From Glebionis coronaria (lineage: Eukaryota > Streptophyta > Magnoliopsida > Asterales > Asteraceae): a stretch of 64,000 nt of DNA. Each line of letters opens with the position of its first letter. Positions within the stretch are counted from its first letter, which is position 1. The translations under genes and the position numbers were made by a program. Below are positions 24,001 through 35,901 of the stretch, piece by piece. The DNA is taken from the NCBI GenBank assembly GCA_025667525.1, contig CM046876.1, positions 481,450,557 to 481,514,556 on the forward strand, given 5' to 3'. The notes under the pieces are model-generated. The model was not told the origin of the DNA, did not search any database, and saw only the letters and a program-made list of their open reading frames with translations.

Positions 24001-26756
24001 TATCCGACATAAGGGGAATTGATCCACATTTTTGTACTCACAAAATCCTTATGGAGGATGATTATAAACCCGCCATTCAAAACCAAAGGAGAGTTAACCC
24101 AAAAATTCATGAGGTTATTAAGAAAGAAGTGATTAAACTCTTAGATGCGGGTATGATTTACCCCATTTCCGACTCTCCATGGGTTAGCCCGGTTCATTGT
24201 GTTCCAAAGAAGGGTGGAATCACCGTGGTGCCTAATGAGAACAATGAGCTTATTCCCACGAGACTTGTAACCGGTTGGAGAGTTTGCATTGATTATAGAA
24301 AACTTAATGAGGCAACTAGGAAAGACCATTTCCCGCTTCCCTTTATGGATCAAATGCTTGAACGCTTAGCGGGAAATGAGTACTATTGCTTTCTTGATGG
24401 CTTTTCGGGTTATTTCCAAATCCCAATTGACCCTAAGGATCAAGAAAAGACCACATTCACTTGTCCATACGGTACATTTGCTTACAAGAGGATGCCTTTT
24501 GGCCTATGTAATGCACCGGGGACGTTTCAAAGGTGCATGATGGCAATTTTCCATGATATGATAGAGCAAACCATGGAGGTTTTTATGGATGACTTTTCCG
24601 TATTTGGGAACTCCTTTAGCTCGTGTCTCACCAATCTTGAGAGAATGCTTAAGCGTTGTGAGGAAACACGTTTGGTGCTTAATTGGGAGAAATGTCACTT
24701 TATGGTAAAAGAGGGGATTGTTTTAGGACACAAGATATCCAATAAGGGATTAGAAGTTGATCGAGCCAAAATTGATGTGATTGCTAAGCTTCCCCCACCC
24801 ACCTCGGTTAAAGGTGTGAGGAGTTTTTTAGGTCATGCGGGTTTTTATAGGCGCTTTATACAAGATTTCTCTAAGATAGCTAGACCGATGACTCATCTCT
24901 TGGAGAAAGAGGCTCCTTTCATTTTTGACCAAGCTTGTTTAGAATCTTTTGAGACACTTAAGGAAAAATTGACAAAGGCTCCCGTTTTGGTTTCTCCAAA
25001 TTGGGAATTACCTTTTGAGCTTATGTGTGACGCTAGTGATTATGCGGTGGGGGCCGTCTTAGGACAAAGAGTTAATAAGCATTTCCAACCTATACACTAT
25101 GCAAGTAAAACCATGACCGGTGCACAACTTCATTACACTACCACGGAAAAAGAGTTGCTTGCTATAGTATATGCTTTTGAGAAGTTTAGACCATATCTTG
25201 TGCTTTCCAAGACCATAGTGTATACGGATCATTCCGCTCTCAAGTATCTTATGACAAAACAAGATGCTAAGCCTAGGCTTTTGAGATGGGTTTTGTTGCT
25301 TCAAGAGTTTAAGATAGAGATTCGTGATAAAAAAGGGGCCGAGAATTTAGCGGCGGATCATTTGAGTAGACTTGAGCATCCTTTTCAAGGAGATTTCCCA
25401 CATCAAGAAATCAATGAATCCTTTCCATTAGAGGAGCTCATGTCTATCTCTTCCCAAGAGGATGCCACACCTTGGTTTGCGGATATTGCAAACTATCTTG
25501 TGGGCAATGTGCTTATTGAGGGTCTTACTTACCAACAAAAGAAAAAGTTTCTTAAGGAAGTTAAGTATTACTTTTGGGATGATCCATATCTTTTTAGGCA
25601 ATGTGCGGACCAAATCATTAGACGGTGTGTAGATGGGCCCGAGGCATTTAAAATCTTAGAGGCATGTCATAAAGGACCTACGGGTGGACATTTTGGGCCT
25701 AACTACACCGCCAAGAAAGTCTTTGATTCGGGTTACTATTGGCCTTCCATTTACAAGGATGCTCAAGAGATGGTGAAATTTTGTGATGTTTGTCAAAGAC
25801 AAGGAAAAATTACACAACGTGATGAGATGCCACAAAATTTTATCCAAGAGTGTGAGATATTTGATGTATGGGGAATAGATTTCATGGGACCTTTTCCATC
25901 CTCTAAGGGAAACAAGTATATACTTGTGGCGGTGGATTACGTGTCCAAGTGGGTGGAGGCTAAAGCCTTACCTACTAATGATGCTAGAGTGGTTGTCAAA
26001 TTCTTGAAACAATTGTTTGCTAGATTTGGTGTACCTCGGGCCATCATAAGTGATCGTGGTACGCACTTTTGTAATGATCAATTTACGAGAGTTATGAAGA
26101 AATATGGAGTGAATCATAGACTTTCTACCGCGTATCACCCTCAAACAAATGGTCAAACCGAGGTCACAAATCGTGGTTTAAAGAGAATTTTAGAGAGAAC
26201 GGTGGGAGAGCATAGAGCTTCTTGGTCGGATAAGCTTGATGATGCTTTGTGGGCGTTTAGGACGGCTTTTAAGACACCAATTGGTTGTACTCCTTATAGG
26301 CTTGTCTATGGAAAAGCGTGCCACCTCCCATTTGAGTTAGAACATAAGGCATCTTGGGCTCTCAAGTGGGCTAACTTTGATTTAAACCAAGCCGGTTCAC
26401 ATAGGAAAGATCAAATCAATGAGATGGATGAGTTGAGAGCCAATGCCTATGAGAATTCTTTGCTATACAAGGAAAAGACTAAGAAATTGCATGATGCTAA
26501 GATTAAGAATCGTGAGTTCAAAGTTGGAGAGCCGGTTCTCCTCTTTAACTCAAGATTGAAGCTTTTTGCGGGCAAGCTTAAGTCGAGATGGTCCGGTCCA
26601 TTCACTATTGCTCAAGTGTTTCCATATGGAACTCTTGAGTTGTCCCAACCCGATGGTCCAAATTTTAAAGTGAATGGTCACCGTGTTAAGCACTACTTTG
26701 GGGAGGACATTTCCGTTGAAATGCTCCAAGAGGTCCCCATTTTCCCCATGAATTAA
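21036..26756 (+). CDS. gag-pol: Athila-type Gag-Pol polyprotein of element B
   Basis: Single unbroken frame of 1906 codons; the first ATG is at 21036. It encodes all proteins for retrotransposition. The N-terminus has a Lys/Arg cluster ([11 protein letters not shown]) that could be a nuclear signal. The capsid-like gag domain is at about residues 85-230. A zinc knuckle C-X2-C-X3-H-X4-C starts near residue 322, followed by a Pro/Gln-rich stretch. Aspartic protease active site DLGAS is at D708. RT follows with FMDD (first D about 1185), then RNase H (first catalytic D about 1332). Integrase has an HHCC finger and the triad D1615, D1673, E1709 (35 residues between the last two). The C-terminus has a GPF-type module and no chromodomain. 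Gag and Pol are fused without a stop or shift, so their ratio must be set otherwise, perhaps by protease or by RNA processing. Likely functional by sequence. Confidence 0.95.
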   Translation: MLTRGRAQIPIGVQPLPPKRKKKRKSKTTTVHQADHENRALSPPQGAMAVDNRTLFERMQTNIHGFVSAIKIPDYPANTFELHTSMINMVAASPFYGKQNEDPHAHLKRFLSLCNTIKHNGVPPDVIRLLLVSFSLDGSAKHWLDTQPPDSITTWDGFTTKFLNKFFPPQKTMALRNMIMGFTQKPSQSFGDAWEEYSELLRRCPNHGMDDLSKIDTFYNGLKPHHQDSLNASAGGSIHFKTYQEALTIIETKAMVQTNDPFEERVHVIQNTSKTPCELQILQEILQQVKQGQEMTQGMIQDFKSMTLNKSSNNVNAITISCVTCGGPHSYEQCDKVQGYQGECYAYQEEHREHFKPNINPNNLSYKSQNYLTPPGFPPQPPTQIQQNPPQILARNQGQRQPYQGNNYKAPNQFQPQVNTFYPPQQGFNQPLPFIPNQAYAPIPNQAYPQNQTQGYGMQETQEYVDKKMRDIEKRMNDQVKRTIEEQINRVLVAVTQRPQGALPSNTQTNPRANVNAITTRSGTTTKDPSPPKPTIVQPTCAPTCDKPSTSTPPPQSDPIHSNTPSQLPHTSPSPSTLPNEEANKDKSSTTTPIPPTPKPTLPYPSRLKKDKLKNKDDIQVSNFLRMFKQLNINISFAEALAYMPKFAKMFKDLLSNKEKLVDLPNTSLNENCSAVLLKTLPTKLGDPGRFLIPCNFPGVENCMALADLGASINLMPLSVWKQLSLPEVTPTRMTLELANRTIAHPVGIAEDVFVGVDKFTFPADFVVVDYDMDPRVPLIVGRPFLRTGRTLIDVAEGELIMRVEDEKVVFKLGKVCDRKEVKESRPCETINIVDVLDEVCNEHFHDACKNASNEIPHVETVASIAPSLTPFGESDFLLEEFESNFLGDDDSPINWEEDILTIQKLLNEDPIPSPIPQEITIEEPSIVKPSIESPPPIELKELPSHLEYAFLEGKDQLPVIIAKELKEDEKEQLIEVLKKHKKALAWKISDIRGIDPHFCTHKILMEDDYKPAIQNQRRVNPKIHEVIKKEVIKLLDAGMIYPISDSPWVSPVHCVPKKGGITVVPNENNELIPTRLVTGWRVCIDYRKLNEATRKDHFPLPFMDQMLERLAGNEYYCFLDGFSGYFQIPIDPKDQEKTTFTCPYGTFAYKRMPFGLCNAPGTFQRCMMAIFHDMIEQTMEVFMDDFSVFGNSFSSCLTNLERMLKRCEETRLVLNWEKCHFMVKEGIVLGHKISNKGLEVDRAKIDVIAKLPPPTSVKGVRSFLGHAGFYRRFIQDFSKIARPMTHLLEKEAPFIFDQACLESFETLKEKLTKAPVLVSPNWELPFELMCDASDYAVGAVLGQRVNKHFQPIHYASKTMTGAQLHYTTTEKELLAIVYAFEKFRPYLVLSKTIVYTDHSALKYLMTKQDAKPRLLRWVLLLQEFKIEIRDKKGAENLAADHLSRLEHPFQGDFPHQEINESFPLEELMSISSQEDATPWFADIANYLVGNVLIEGLTYQQKKKFLKEVKYYFWDDPYLFRQCADQIIRRCVDGPEAFKILEACHKGPTGGHFGPNYTAKKVFDSGYYWPSIYKDAQEMVKFCDVCQRQGKITQRDEMPQNFIQECEIFDVWGIDFMGPFPSSKGNKYILVAVDYVSKWVEAKALPTNDARVVVKFLKQLFARFGVPRAIISDRGTHFCNDQFTRVMKKYGVNHRLSTAYHPQTNGQTEVTNRGLKRILERTVGEHRASWSDKLDDALWAFRTAFKTPIGCTPYRLVYGKACHLPFELEHKASWALKWANFDLNQAGSHRKDQINEMDELRANAYENSLLYKEKTKKLHDAKIKNREFKVGEPVLLFNSRLKLFAGKLKSRWSGPFTIAQVFPYGTLELSQPDGPNFKVNGHRVKHYFGEDISVEMLQEVPIFPMN

Positions 26757-28719
26757 TTCATTGAGGGACGAGTCGAGCTAGAGACTCATTAACTCAAGCA
26801 TCGTATAACTAGGTTAGAGTGTTGTAGGTTAGAAATAAAGGCATAGATTTGGAGATAAGTGTAGGGGAGACCTTCTTTTGTCTTCATGCCTGTTTGTAGG
26901 GTTGCTCACTCATTTCATGCTTTGGAGCTTATGGAGGAGGCCCTTGTATCCGGTTCACTTCGTTACTTTAGTGATTTTTCATTGACACCTTGTGCTTAAA
27001 CTTGATTTCACTAATAGTAGTCCTTTCCTTAACTTGGGTTAGGCAAGGTCTATTCATTGTCATAAGTGTAGGGGAAGTTTTTATACTTCCATGCTCTTAA
27101 ACATTGAGGACAATGTTTAGCTTAAGTGTAGGGGGGTCTTCTATCGAAGTGACCTTACCTAGAACTTGTCATTGTCTTGCATGATAACATGGAAAATTGG
27201 ATTTTCAACATTTTTCAAATTTTTGATCTACTTTGGCCACAAAAATATGCATTCATAATTTTTGCATCAATCATTTTTCATTTGCATAACACATTTGCAT
27301 TGTATATATTTCTTCTCTTATTTTGCATCAAAAATATATAAAAAGGAAAAAAATATAATAAAACATGGTTTTAACAAATTTAGACTTCTTTGACATATTA
27401 GGCCCGCCATGGATATTTTGACTCAACCCGAGTTTGCTTATTTTAGCATTCTCTAGCTAGTATCCTTAACCATGTAGTCCTTCATTGGTCTATTAGGCTA
27501 AGCTTCCACCAATTTCATTCTTTGAAATTTTAAATTTGTGGAGAATGGGAAATGATAGAGTTGAAGCAAGTGTAAAAGGGCTAGATAGACTTCATGGCAA
27601 TTACTTGTGGCTAAACCCTTCTCTTCTTTATCTCTATTTTCTTCGCTTGTATATAATTGTTAATAAATAATCAAGTACGGTTTTAATTGGTTTGTAATCT
27701 CTTATGCATTTTTGGCTAATCATTTATGGTTGATATGAGTACGTCTTAAGATTCTAAGTTAGCACGTTTTATGTGTACTAGACTTATGTCATGCTCCATA
27801 TTTAGCGGGTGTTTTTCCTTTTCTTCTTTGCAAATTTCTTGGTAAGGAATAAAGAAAAATAAGAGCGGCTTATGAAAAAAAATGAGTGGCTAGAAAAAAA
27901 AAAAGAAAAAGAAAAAAAAAAATAATGCAAGACTCCCAAGAGGGGCAGTGTGGTGTTAATTATAGTGACTATTGAGTTCCAATATTACCTTGACGGGTTG
28001 CGGGGATTCAATAGATTGCTCCAATCCAATATTACCTTGACGGGTTGCGGGGTTGAAGATCCAAAATCTCAAAAAGATGCGGATGTAAATTATTGCGTGA
28101 GTTTTATTTTTCTTTCCTTAGCGAGTGTGTAGTTACTTATGAAAGCATGACATGAGGATTTTACACATAAGGCGAATGACTTATTACTCTCAATACGGAC
28201 TTATATTAATTGTGAGCGGTTTTTCAAGTAATGGATGAGAAGATTACTTAGGATTAAAACCGTCCTTCCTTATTTTTGGATTTTACACTTCTTATATTTC
28301 ACGCTTGAATAATGACAAATTTGCCCACAAGCAATTTGCTCAAATAATAACCGGTTCCACATTTAATTGTCATGAATAAGTTGATGCACTTTTTACTTGT
28401 GAATGCAATGATTCCATTTACTAGCTTGGTATGGGGAAAGTGAAACTTGAGGGTGATAAGTGTCCATGGTACCCAAGCCCTAATCCAAGTCATTGAATTC
28501 TTTATGAGTTATTTCCATCAAAACCATTTCAAGAAAAATCAAAAAGATATAGATAGAATTGTATTTTAATCCATTGCATTGTTAAAAATCAAAATCATGC
28601 ATCATCTAGTTTAGAGTAGTGTAGATGCATCTCATATGGCCAAGGTGGATTAATTATGAGGGAAATGTAAATTTTTTAAGCCTTGAAAGATAATATTGCA
28701 TGAGGACATGGCAATGCTC
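26757..28719 (+). other. Non-coding 3' region of element B (2.0 kb)
   Basis: No env-like frame. Polypurine-core copies AAGTGTAGGGG occur at 26857, 27064 and 27124, before the real one at 28720. An A-rich run is at 27873-27923. A 27-bp segment beginning CCAATATTACC is repeated at 27979-28005 and 28026-28052. A block near 28440-28495 is related to the 3' regions of A and C. Confidence 0.75.
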
Positions 28720-28734
28720 AAGTGTAGGGGAATT
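28720..28734 (+). other. Polypurine tract of element B
   Basis: AAGTGTAGGGGAATT directly before the 3' LTR; same core as in A and C. Confidence 0.85.
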
Positions 28735-31700
28735 TGATATGAGCTTAAACTCATATCCTTTTATCAACAAATAACCCTAAAACACGAAGCAAAATACCCT
28801 TTTATATTGTAAAAAGCAGTGTTATGTGGTATGTTTGTGTTTGTGTGATCTTATGTAGGTAAAAGGATACAATTTCAAGCAAACAAGGAAAAACCAAGCT
28901 AAAATGGATGAAAAAGACAAGGAAGGATCACAAGTGACAAGTTTTCAAAGCTCAAGGACCTATCTTGACAAGTCTTGAAAGTTGAGGGACTTAAAGTGCA
29001 AATACTGCAAAGTCAAGATCCAAGTCAAACCTGGTCAAACTACAAAGTCAATCAAGTCAAAGGGCCATTTTTGTTGAAGAATGAAAGTTGAAGGGCCAAA
29101 ATTGTCAAAGGAATGAAGTTTCTAGCCTTAAAGAGAAATCTGCCAAGTTAAGGGACTTAAATTGCCAAGTTTGGAAAGTATTGCAAGTTGAATCCATGTG
29201 CAAAGGCTTTTAACCAATCAGAAACAAGGAAACATGTCACACGGATCAAACAATTAAATCCCACTACAAGCCGCCACATTTAATGCAAGATCACAACAGT
29301 GTGATCCGTGTAACACTTTTTCCACCAATAAGAAGCTGCCACGTGTCTCTCTCTTTCACCAAAATATTTTCCAGGATCGCGTTTTTGATAGAATGCATTT
29401 CAGAAGAAGATCAAAATATCAAAGTTGCTCGTTTTGATGAGACGAATCCAATGGTGCAACTTAATTAGCATATTATCCAATGAATCAAAAATCCCCAAAA
29501 TGTGTTCATCACCTTTAAAGAAGATTGGCAGAATTCATCCACGTGTCAAGCAATGATTGGCCTGAACACGTCACATCTCCAACAAACTCTCAAGTCTAGC
29601 CTATAAATACACAACTTGTTCTTCATTTTCAGTAGTAGTTAATTTTTGTAAACACCTAGTTCTCTCAATTTCCCTTTTCTTCTTTTTCCCTCCTTTTCAC
29701 CTAACAACTCAAGAGATTGACAACCTCTTGAGTTTGTTAGTTAGTTAGAACCTTGTAACTACCTTTTATAACTGAATTCTTCAATAAAATTTCAAATTCC
29801 AGTTTTCCCGCCAAAACTTGTTCTTCAATTCCTGCTACTTAAACTGCTATTGTGTGATTCATTTGTTGCTGATAGAAGTTTGTTATGATCATACATGGAT
29901 CATAACTGACTTTGTTGAAGAATTGTTGCTGTTTGATCAGAATTCCAATTCATTCCTAGTTTTTGAAGTTTTCATGGCAGAATGAAGTATTGTAGCTGTT
30001 TTGGTGATTGATTTGAGTTGATAGCTAGTGATAGGTGGTGGTATCACTAGGGCAAGAGAGCTCAGCGCTCCTCTTCTACCCAAAGGATAACTACAAAAGG
30101 TTTCTGAGCTTCTGTTTTTAAGTTCCTCTAAACAGTTCCTGCATGCTCAATTCCCTAGTGTAATGATTGATGGCTGCCTGATTCTATTTGATTAGTTGCT
30201 GATTGATATTGTTTGAGTGTTTGTAGTTTAGCTTTCTCATACTTGTGCTTGTTTCAATCTTGTAGTTTTAAGCTGATTTTCAGTTCTTTTTAGTCCATTA
30301 GCTACTTGTAGTTCTAGACCTTGTTTTTACTTGTTCTTAGCTTGAATACATCTCATTTGGATCACTTAAACTGGTTTGCTATAGCTCTTTGTTCAGTTTT
30401 AATCAATACTCAATTAGTCTTTGAAATTGTTTGATCATAATCAGATAAGGAGTGTTTGGGACTAGTAGTTAATCAGTTTTCAAGTATTGTTAAGTGAAGT
30501 TTAAGTGTTCATTTCTACTCCTTAGAAGTTAACAAGTAGTCCTGAGTCAATTGTAAGTCAATATAAAAGTCAAAAAGGCAATTGGTTGATAAAAAGTTTG
30601 GGTTATAGCTTTTATCAGTTTTAGTTCATAAACTTGCTAAATTCACTTGATCATTTCTCCTTCATTACTTGTTCAAAATTGCTCAAACCAGTTTCTAGTT
30701 AAAGCTTATATCATAATCTTTTAGTATCTAGAAGGAAATTCTACAGTTTCAAGAAATAAGCAAGAAAACAGCTTATTAGTTCAGACCTTAGCAAATTGCA
30801 TTCTCTGATATAAGTTCCTTACTGTTTTACTAGTTCTAATAATCCACTTCATAAAAGTCCTCATTTTCTTTCACAAATCAGTTTAGAAAGGTTTGGATAT
30901 GAAGTTTTGAGATTTTGAGCTTTTTCAAAAATCTGGTCAAAGTTTGGTCAACATAAGCTCATTTGAGCTTATTTTCAGATATCTTGCTTATTAGTGGATG
31001 AAATTTGTTCTAGTTTGATTTCCCCTGCTTTAAATCAAGTGCTTATTCATTTTCTTTACAAAAATCAAGTTGTGGATGTTTGGAATAAGCTGTAGCTTAT
31101 TTTGAGCTTATTGATAAGCTCTCTTTTGCTTATTTTGGACTTTTAGCCATTTTCCTTGAACACACGTAGTTGTAATTGGATTTTAGAAGTTTTGCAAGTG
31201 ATTTCAGCTTATTTGGTTGAGAAATAAGCTCAAACGAGCTTATTCTTTCATTGAGCCCGTTTTTGGTTAAAAAGTTTGGATAATTGCACTTTAGTCCCTA
31301 GGAGTTTAATTAGTGTTTAAACCTAGCTAATCTTTCTAAATTTCTGGAATTTGCAAAACTTGGTCCCTGGATTTGTTAGTTAGTTAAATTTCAGTTTAAA
31401 AGTTTGTTAGATTGTTGAAATTTGGTTAGTTTGTTAAATCTTTTACAAGTTTAGTCCTTATAGTTAATTGCTTTACATTTTTAGTCCTTATAGTTTTAGA
31501 ATTTACATTTCAAGCATTTATAACTTTTAGAAATTACATTTTCAATCCTTATAGTTTTGAATTTTGCATTTTAACATTTTACTAGAATAATTTTGTGGAA
31601 TTTGCAATTTGTTTTACGTATAAGTAGGTTTATATTTTTCATTTTTAGATAGTTTTGTTTGAATTAGCAATAGATTACCAAGCAAGCTTGAACAACCAAA

Positions 31701-31779
31701 AACAATTATAAATTTGATATTGATTGGACTTTCTATTAGTTAAGAACTGAGAAAACGAACTTGCATTATACACATTTCA
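28735..31779 (+). repeat. 3' LTR of element B
   Basis: Same length and, as far as read by eye, same sequence as 17210-20254, at a constant offset of 11525. Followed by the target duplication ACAGT (31780-31784). Confidence 0.95.
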
Positions 31780-31784
31780 ACAGT

Positions 31785-33001
31785 GCAATGTTCACACCCC
31801 AAAAATGCATAAAATCTGTAAAAATTAGGGTTATAAACTCACCTTAAGTGATAGTCAAGTAGATGCAACAAATATCAATCACAGGAATAGTACTCGTAAG
31901 TAACGCCAATCTTAGTTGCAACCTAGCATAAATAATGCTATCTAAATAAGTAGTGCAACTAAATAAGTACTATGTTGGTACACTATACTTGCTTCCAAAA
32001 ATTAATTAAGTAAAATATTTACTTTTTATTAAAAGTCCAAATTTATTAAAAGGTCAAATTTATAGGTCAACACACACAAAATAATTAGACGACTCTAAGA
32101 CAGACTTTTATAAAATAGACATAACAAATAATGACAATTTAATTTGGTCAAAAGGGCAGTTTGTCATTAAATAAGTCCACTAATTTTCTAAGTCCAAGTC
32201 CATCACAGTCCAGAAATAATACGGTCCTAATTCAAATTTTGTCCAATGAATATATCAGTCCTCTGCGTTTTATTTATTTTTAGTGTTCATGTATTAATAT
32301 ATATACATAGGTCAAAGTATAGCAAAGATCCCTTTTGGGCCGTATTCGATAAAATCGTGAGGCCCTTGTCCGGGTTCCGCTTAATTGGGTCTTTTAGTTC
32401 GGTTGAGCCAATGGGACTTGACATATACGAATAACTCGAAAAATGCCTAATACCCACACTTCACACGCTAACTGTGACACCAATTTAGTCCGAGTTAAAT
32501 TATTAGAGTCAATGGGTGTAACACCTATTTAATAGGATAGAGTGCTACAGTAATTATGGCGTATCATCAAAGCATGCAAGGTAAATGTCTAAACATTCAT
32601 GACCATAAATAGAAATACCAGAATCAAACATCGGTAGTATAGTAACTCACAAACAAGCAATATAAGTACTATAAATGGAAAGGACTAAACAATATCCAAA
32701 AGATGTAAAGTATGATAAAGCAGGAATAAATGCATAAGGTAAAAGAGGCCGAATAGCTTCCAATCCGAATGCACATACTCTGGAGTTCCTACTTGCGTCC
32801 TTGGGTACCTGCCGTTCGGGAACATGGAAAAGTAGACGGCTGAGCATAACGCTTAGTGCACGGATATACAATAAAGCATGGAAAACATAGAGTATGGAAG
32901 CATATAAGAATATAAAGCATGAATGGGAGCGAAAAAGAATAAGTCCTGGAAAACCTAGTTGTCTGCCATGTTAACTAGTTTTAGTTCTGAAAACATAGCT
33001 T
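31785..33001. other. Unassigned AT-rich flank, probably older LTR sequence
   Basis: No convincing reading frame. It continues 16861-17209 across element B. The phrase 'ataaactcaccttaagtgatag' resembles 'atagactcaccttagcgatag' in the LTRs of array H, suggesting a distant chromovirus-type LTR in minus orientation. A short frame at 32246-32434 is not supported. Confidence 0.35.
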
Positions 33002-33006
33002 ATGTT

Positions 33007-34932
33007 TAATAACTGATTTTGCTAGGTTAAAAAGTTCGTTTTCTCGGTGTCTTTTCGAATTGATTTTCGGTTAAAAGTGGTCTCAATTGGTTTTGGTAAC
33101 AAAAAAGGAAGTTTGTTTTCTATTTCTACTAAAAAGGTAAAAGCGAAACGAATTAAAAATAAGCTAAAAACAATTAACTAATAATAACGAAACAATACAA
33201 AATAATAAAACGTAAATTAACACAAAACAATTAATAAAAATAAAACTAAAAGACGAAATTAACTTTCGACTGAAAAATAAAATTATCCTAATGAAAAAGG
33301 AGAGAATAAAACTAAGATGGTACTTTAAAGCTAAACGAGGCAAAACCTAAAGCGGGTACTAAATAAAAGATAAAACTTGAACTTTACGAAAAAATATTAT
33401 TTTTAAAATTAAACGAAAAATTCAACTAAAAATACGTAACTTTCAAAATTAAAATCGGAACAACTTTCAGATTAAACTAAACGATTGCGGAACAAGAAAC
33501 AAGCAAGCAGGCAAGCTGCTCAAGCAAGCAGGCACTCTGCTGGATTTGGCGGGAAATATTACACAAGCTGGCAGGTAGGTAGGCATGTCAATGTATAATG
33601 CTTCGTTCGGAATATTCAGTTCGTTCGGAATGTATGTCTTCGTTCGGGATTTTCATTGGTTTGGGGTTTTTTATTTGTTCGGAATTTTAAGCTGGTTCGG
33701 GAAATTAGTTTTGTTCGGTATTTTTATTTTTATTTTCTTTATTTATTTTTTTATCAAACCTTCATTCAGTATTTTTTTGAAAAATGCTTCGTTCGGTAAA
33801 AATACTTGGTTCAGAATATTGTGTTCGTTCGGTAAAAAAACTGGTTCGGGAAAATTTATTGGTTCGAAAAAAATTGCTCATTCGGGAAAAATTACTGGTT
33901 CGGAAAAATCTGGAAAAACTAAACAGTACGAAAATAGGGGAAACAAAAACACGAATTTAACCAAAATCAACCATAATCAATCTAAAAATTAAACTAAACT
34001 AACCACTAATAATCAACTAACAATAATAAATCAAACCAAATCAACAAAACTAACAATAAAAACCAAATTAATCAAAACCCACTTAATAAAATAAAACTTA
34101 AATCAACCAAAAACAATAAAACTAAAAACAATAAATCACTAATTAAGATCTACCAAACACTAAAACATCTAAATCAACAAACTTTTTGGAATAAAAATCA
34201 ATAAACTATGAAACCCACTAGATTAATTAAAACCAAATCAACCAAATCAACAAACCAAACACTAAATTAAAATCAAACAAGAAAGGAAGGATGAGATTAA
34301 AAGTAAAAACTTGATTAAAAGTAAAGATCCAACAATTAAAAATAAAGATTAAAGACTTACAAATTTAAGGTGCAAGACATGAAATTAAATTGACAAGAAA
34401 TTAAATGACATGAAAATAAAGGTGGAAGAACTATTTGTCAAATTGCCAACAACTAAAATGAAAATGAAGGAGGAGTATATATAGGGGAGTTGGTGGGTGG
34501 CTTGGTTGCTTCCTTCCTTCTTCCTCTTTTCTTTTCTTTCGTCTCGTCTTTAAATTAAATTAAAGTCTCGACTTTGGCTCGGGATTTGTCGATAAAATCT
34601 TAAACTCGTCTTATAATTTCTTCATTTATTAGACTTGGGTTCTTTGACTTGTAAATCTTCCGTCTTTGGTCCTTTTCTTCAATAAATCTTCAAAATAGGC
34701 CCATTGACTTCCAATCTTTTGCACTCTTGATCTTTTGACTTCGTCTTTTGTATTTTTCTTCGATAAAAGCCCGTGAAAGCCCGTGTTTTCTTCCTTTTTC
34801 ATATTTAGATCCTAAAACACAACAAAAACACAAACCACGCATAATTCTGACATTTACGACATAAAATACACGTCATGGTCTCGTTTTTAATTGTTTTAAG
34901 TGGTAAAAGGATGGGTGTTTTCACACCTATCA
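33007..34932 (-). mobile_element. Athila-type solo LTR G
   Basis: A 1926-bp sequence related to the LTRs of A and C: in minus orientation it begins TGATAGGTGT and ends AGTTATTA. It is flanked by ATGTT at 33002-33006 and 34933-34937, with no PBS, interior or partner LTR. TATA-like box at 34476-34483. TTCGGAA-type heptamers cluster at 33600-33905. It is a solo LTR of the A-like family that shares A's unusual TA terminus. Confidence 0.88.
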
Positions 34933-34937
34933 ATGTT

Positions 34938-35692
34938 ACTTATGAAAATCTGTATTAGTTAATGTACCATTTTAGCCAATATAGGTCATGAGGTCAACAA
35001 CGTGCATGAATACTTGGAGGGGAGACCTCATCATGCAATAAGAGGGGTTGCCTCAAATTTAACTAGTCAATGGGTAGGAGGGATCAGCTCCTTGTGAAGG
35101 ATGCAAGGCACACACCACATTCACCATAAAATTCCTAACTGAAACATGTAACTAGGATGCACCCATACGCCCCATATGATAATATAATAATAAAATGGCC
35201 AAATAACTGAAAAGGGACGCCACGAGCTATCACTCCACCGTGGTGAAGTCATAACACTAGTGCCTCTAGTGTTATGGTTATGGTACCTCCATAATTAGGT
35301 AAAACTGGTCATGCATGTATATGGCTAAGGTAACTAATAAAACATAAGCATTTAATCTGTAACTACTGGGGAAATCCTAATGAAGGAAGAGATTGTCCTT
35401 ACTGAAGGACGGGAAATCCATACCTTATGTCCAGTAGAAGCTAACGGGAACGATGAAGACTGATCCGCCTTGACGGATATCACTACATAAGAAGTATGGA
35501 CGTGTGTGAGTTATCTGAATTACATATGTTTTACTGGTTCCGTGTGTTATTAGCTTGTTATACATATTCTGTCATGTTTTACTGTTTACTCTGTATTCTA
35601 TAGTTATTCTGATATTCCGTTGTGTATTATTCATGTATTAGTGTATTATAATACTTGTATTGTTATACTAAGTAACTTTCTAAAAATAGCAG
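34938..35692. other. Unassigned AT-rich flank
   Basis: Continues 31785-33001 once solo LTR G is removed. Carries a small inverted repeat around 'acactagtgcctctagtgt' (35256-35274). No coding frame, RNA gene or terminal repeat recognised; probably the interior of an old LTR. Confidence 0.35.
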
Positions 35693-35890
35693 GTTTCCAT
35701 AAATAGTAAGTTTCCAAAAATAGAAAGTTTCCAAAAATAGAAAGTTTCCAAAATTAGTAAGTTTCTGTAATTAGAATTAAGCTGAATTAGTAAGTTTCCA
35801 TAAATAGTAAGTTTCCAAAAATAGAAAGTTTCCAAAAATAGAAAGTTTCCAAAATTAGTAAGTTTCTATAATTAGAATTAAGCTGAATTA
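35693..35890. repeat. 101-bp tandem duplication built from a 17-bp unit
   Basis: Two nearly identical 101-bp copies (from 35693 and from 35794). Each contains several AAATAGAAAGTTTCCAA-like units of about 17 bp. Confidence 0.85.
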
Positions 35891-35901
35891 TAATAATAAG
35901 T

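Larger units (their letters stand above)
17210..31779 (+). mobile_element. Athila-like Ty3/gypsy retrotransposon B, apparently intact
   Basis: A 14.6-kb element flanked by ACAGT (17205-17209 and 31780-31784). Order: 5' LTR, tRNA-Asp PBS, 0.76-kb leader, unbroken gag-pol, 2.0-kb non-coding 3' region, polypurine tract, 3' LTR. The LTRs have exactly equal length (3045 bp) and I noticed no mismatch. Equal LTRs, a clean target duplication and an open 1906-codon frame indicate a very recent, possibly still competent insertion. The LTR family differs from A, C and G, and no env-like frame is present. Confidence 0.95.

Noticed and set aside
32246..33992. Small frames at 32246-32434 and 33585-33992
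   Set aside because: The first lies in unassigned flank with no support; the second is the TTCGG cluster of solo LTR G.
35693..35890. Possible CRISPR-like array
   Set aside because: Plant nuclear context, only two long copies, and no spacers of regular length.
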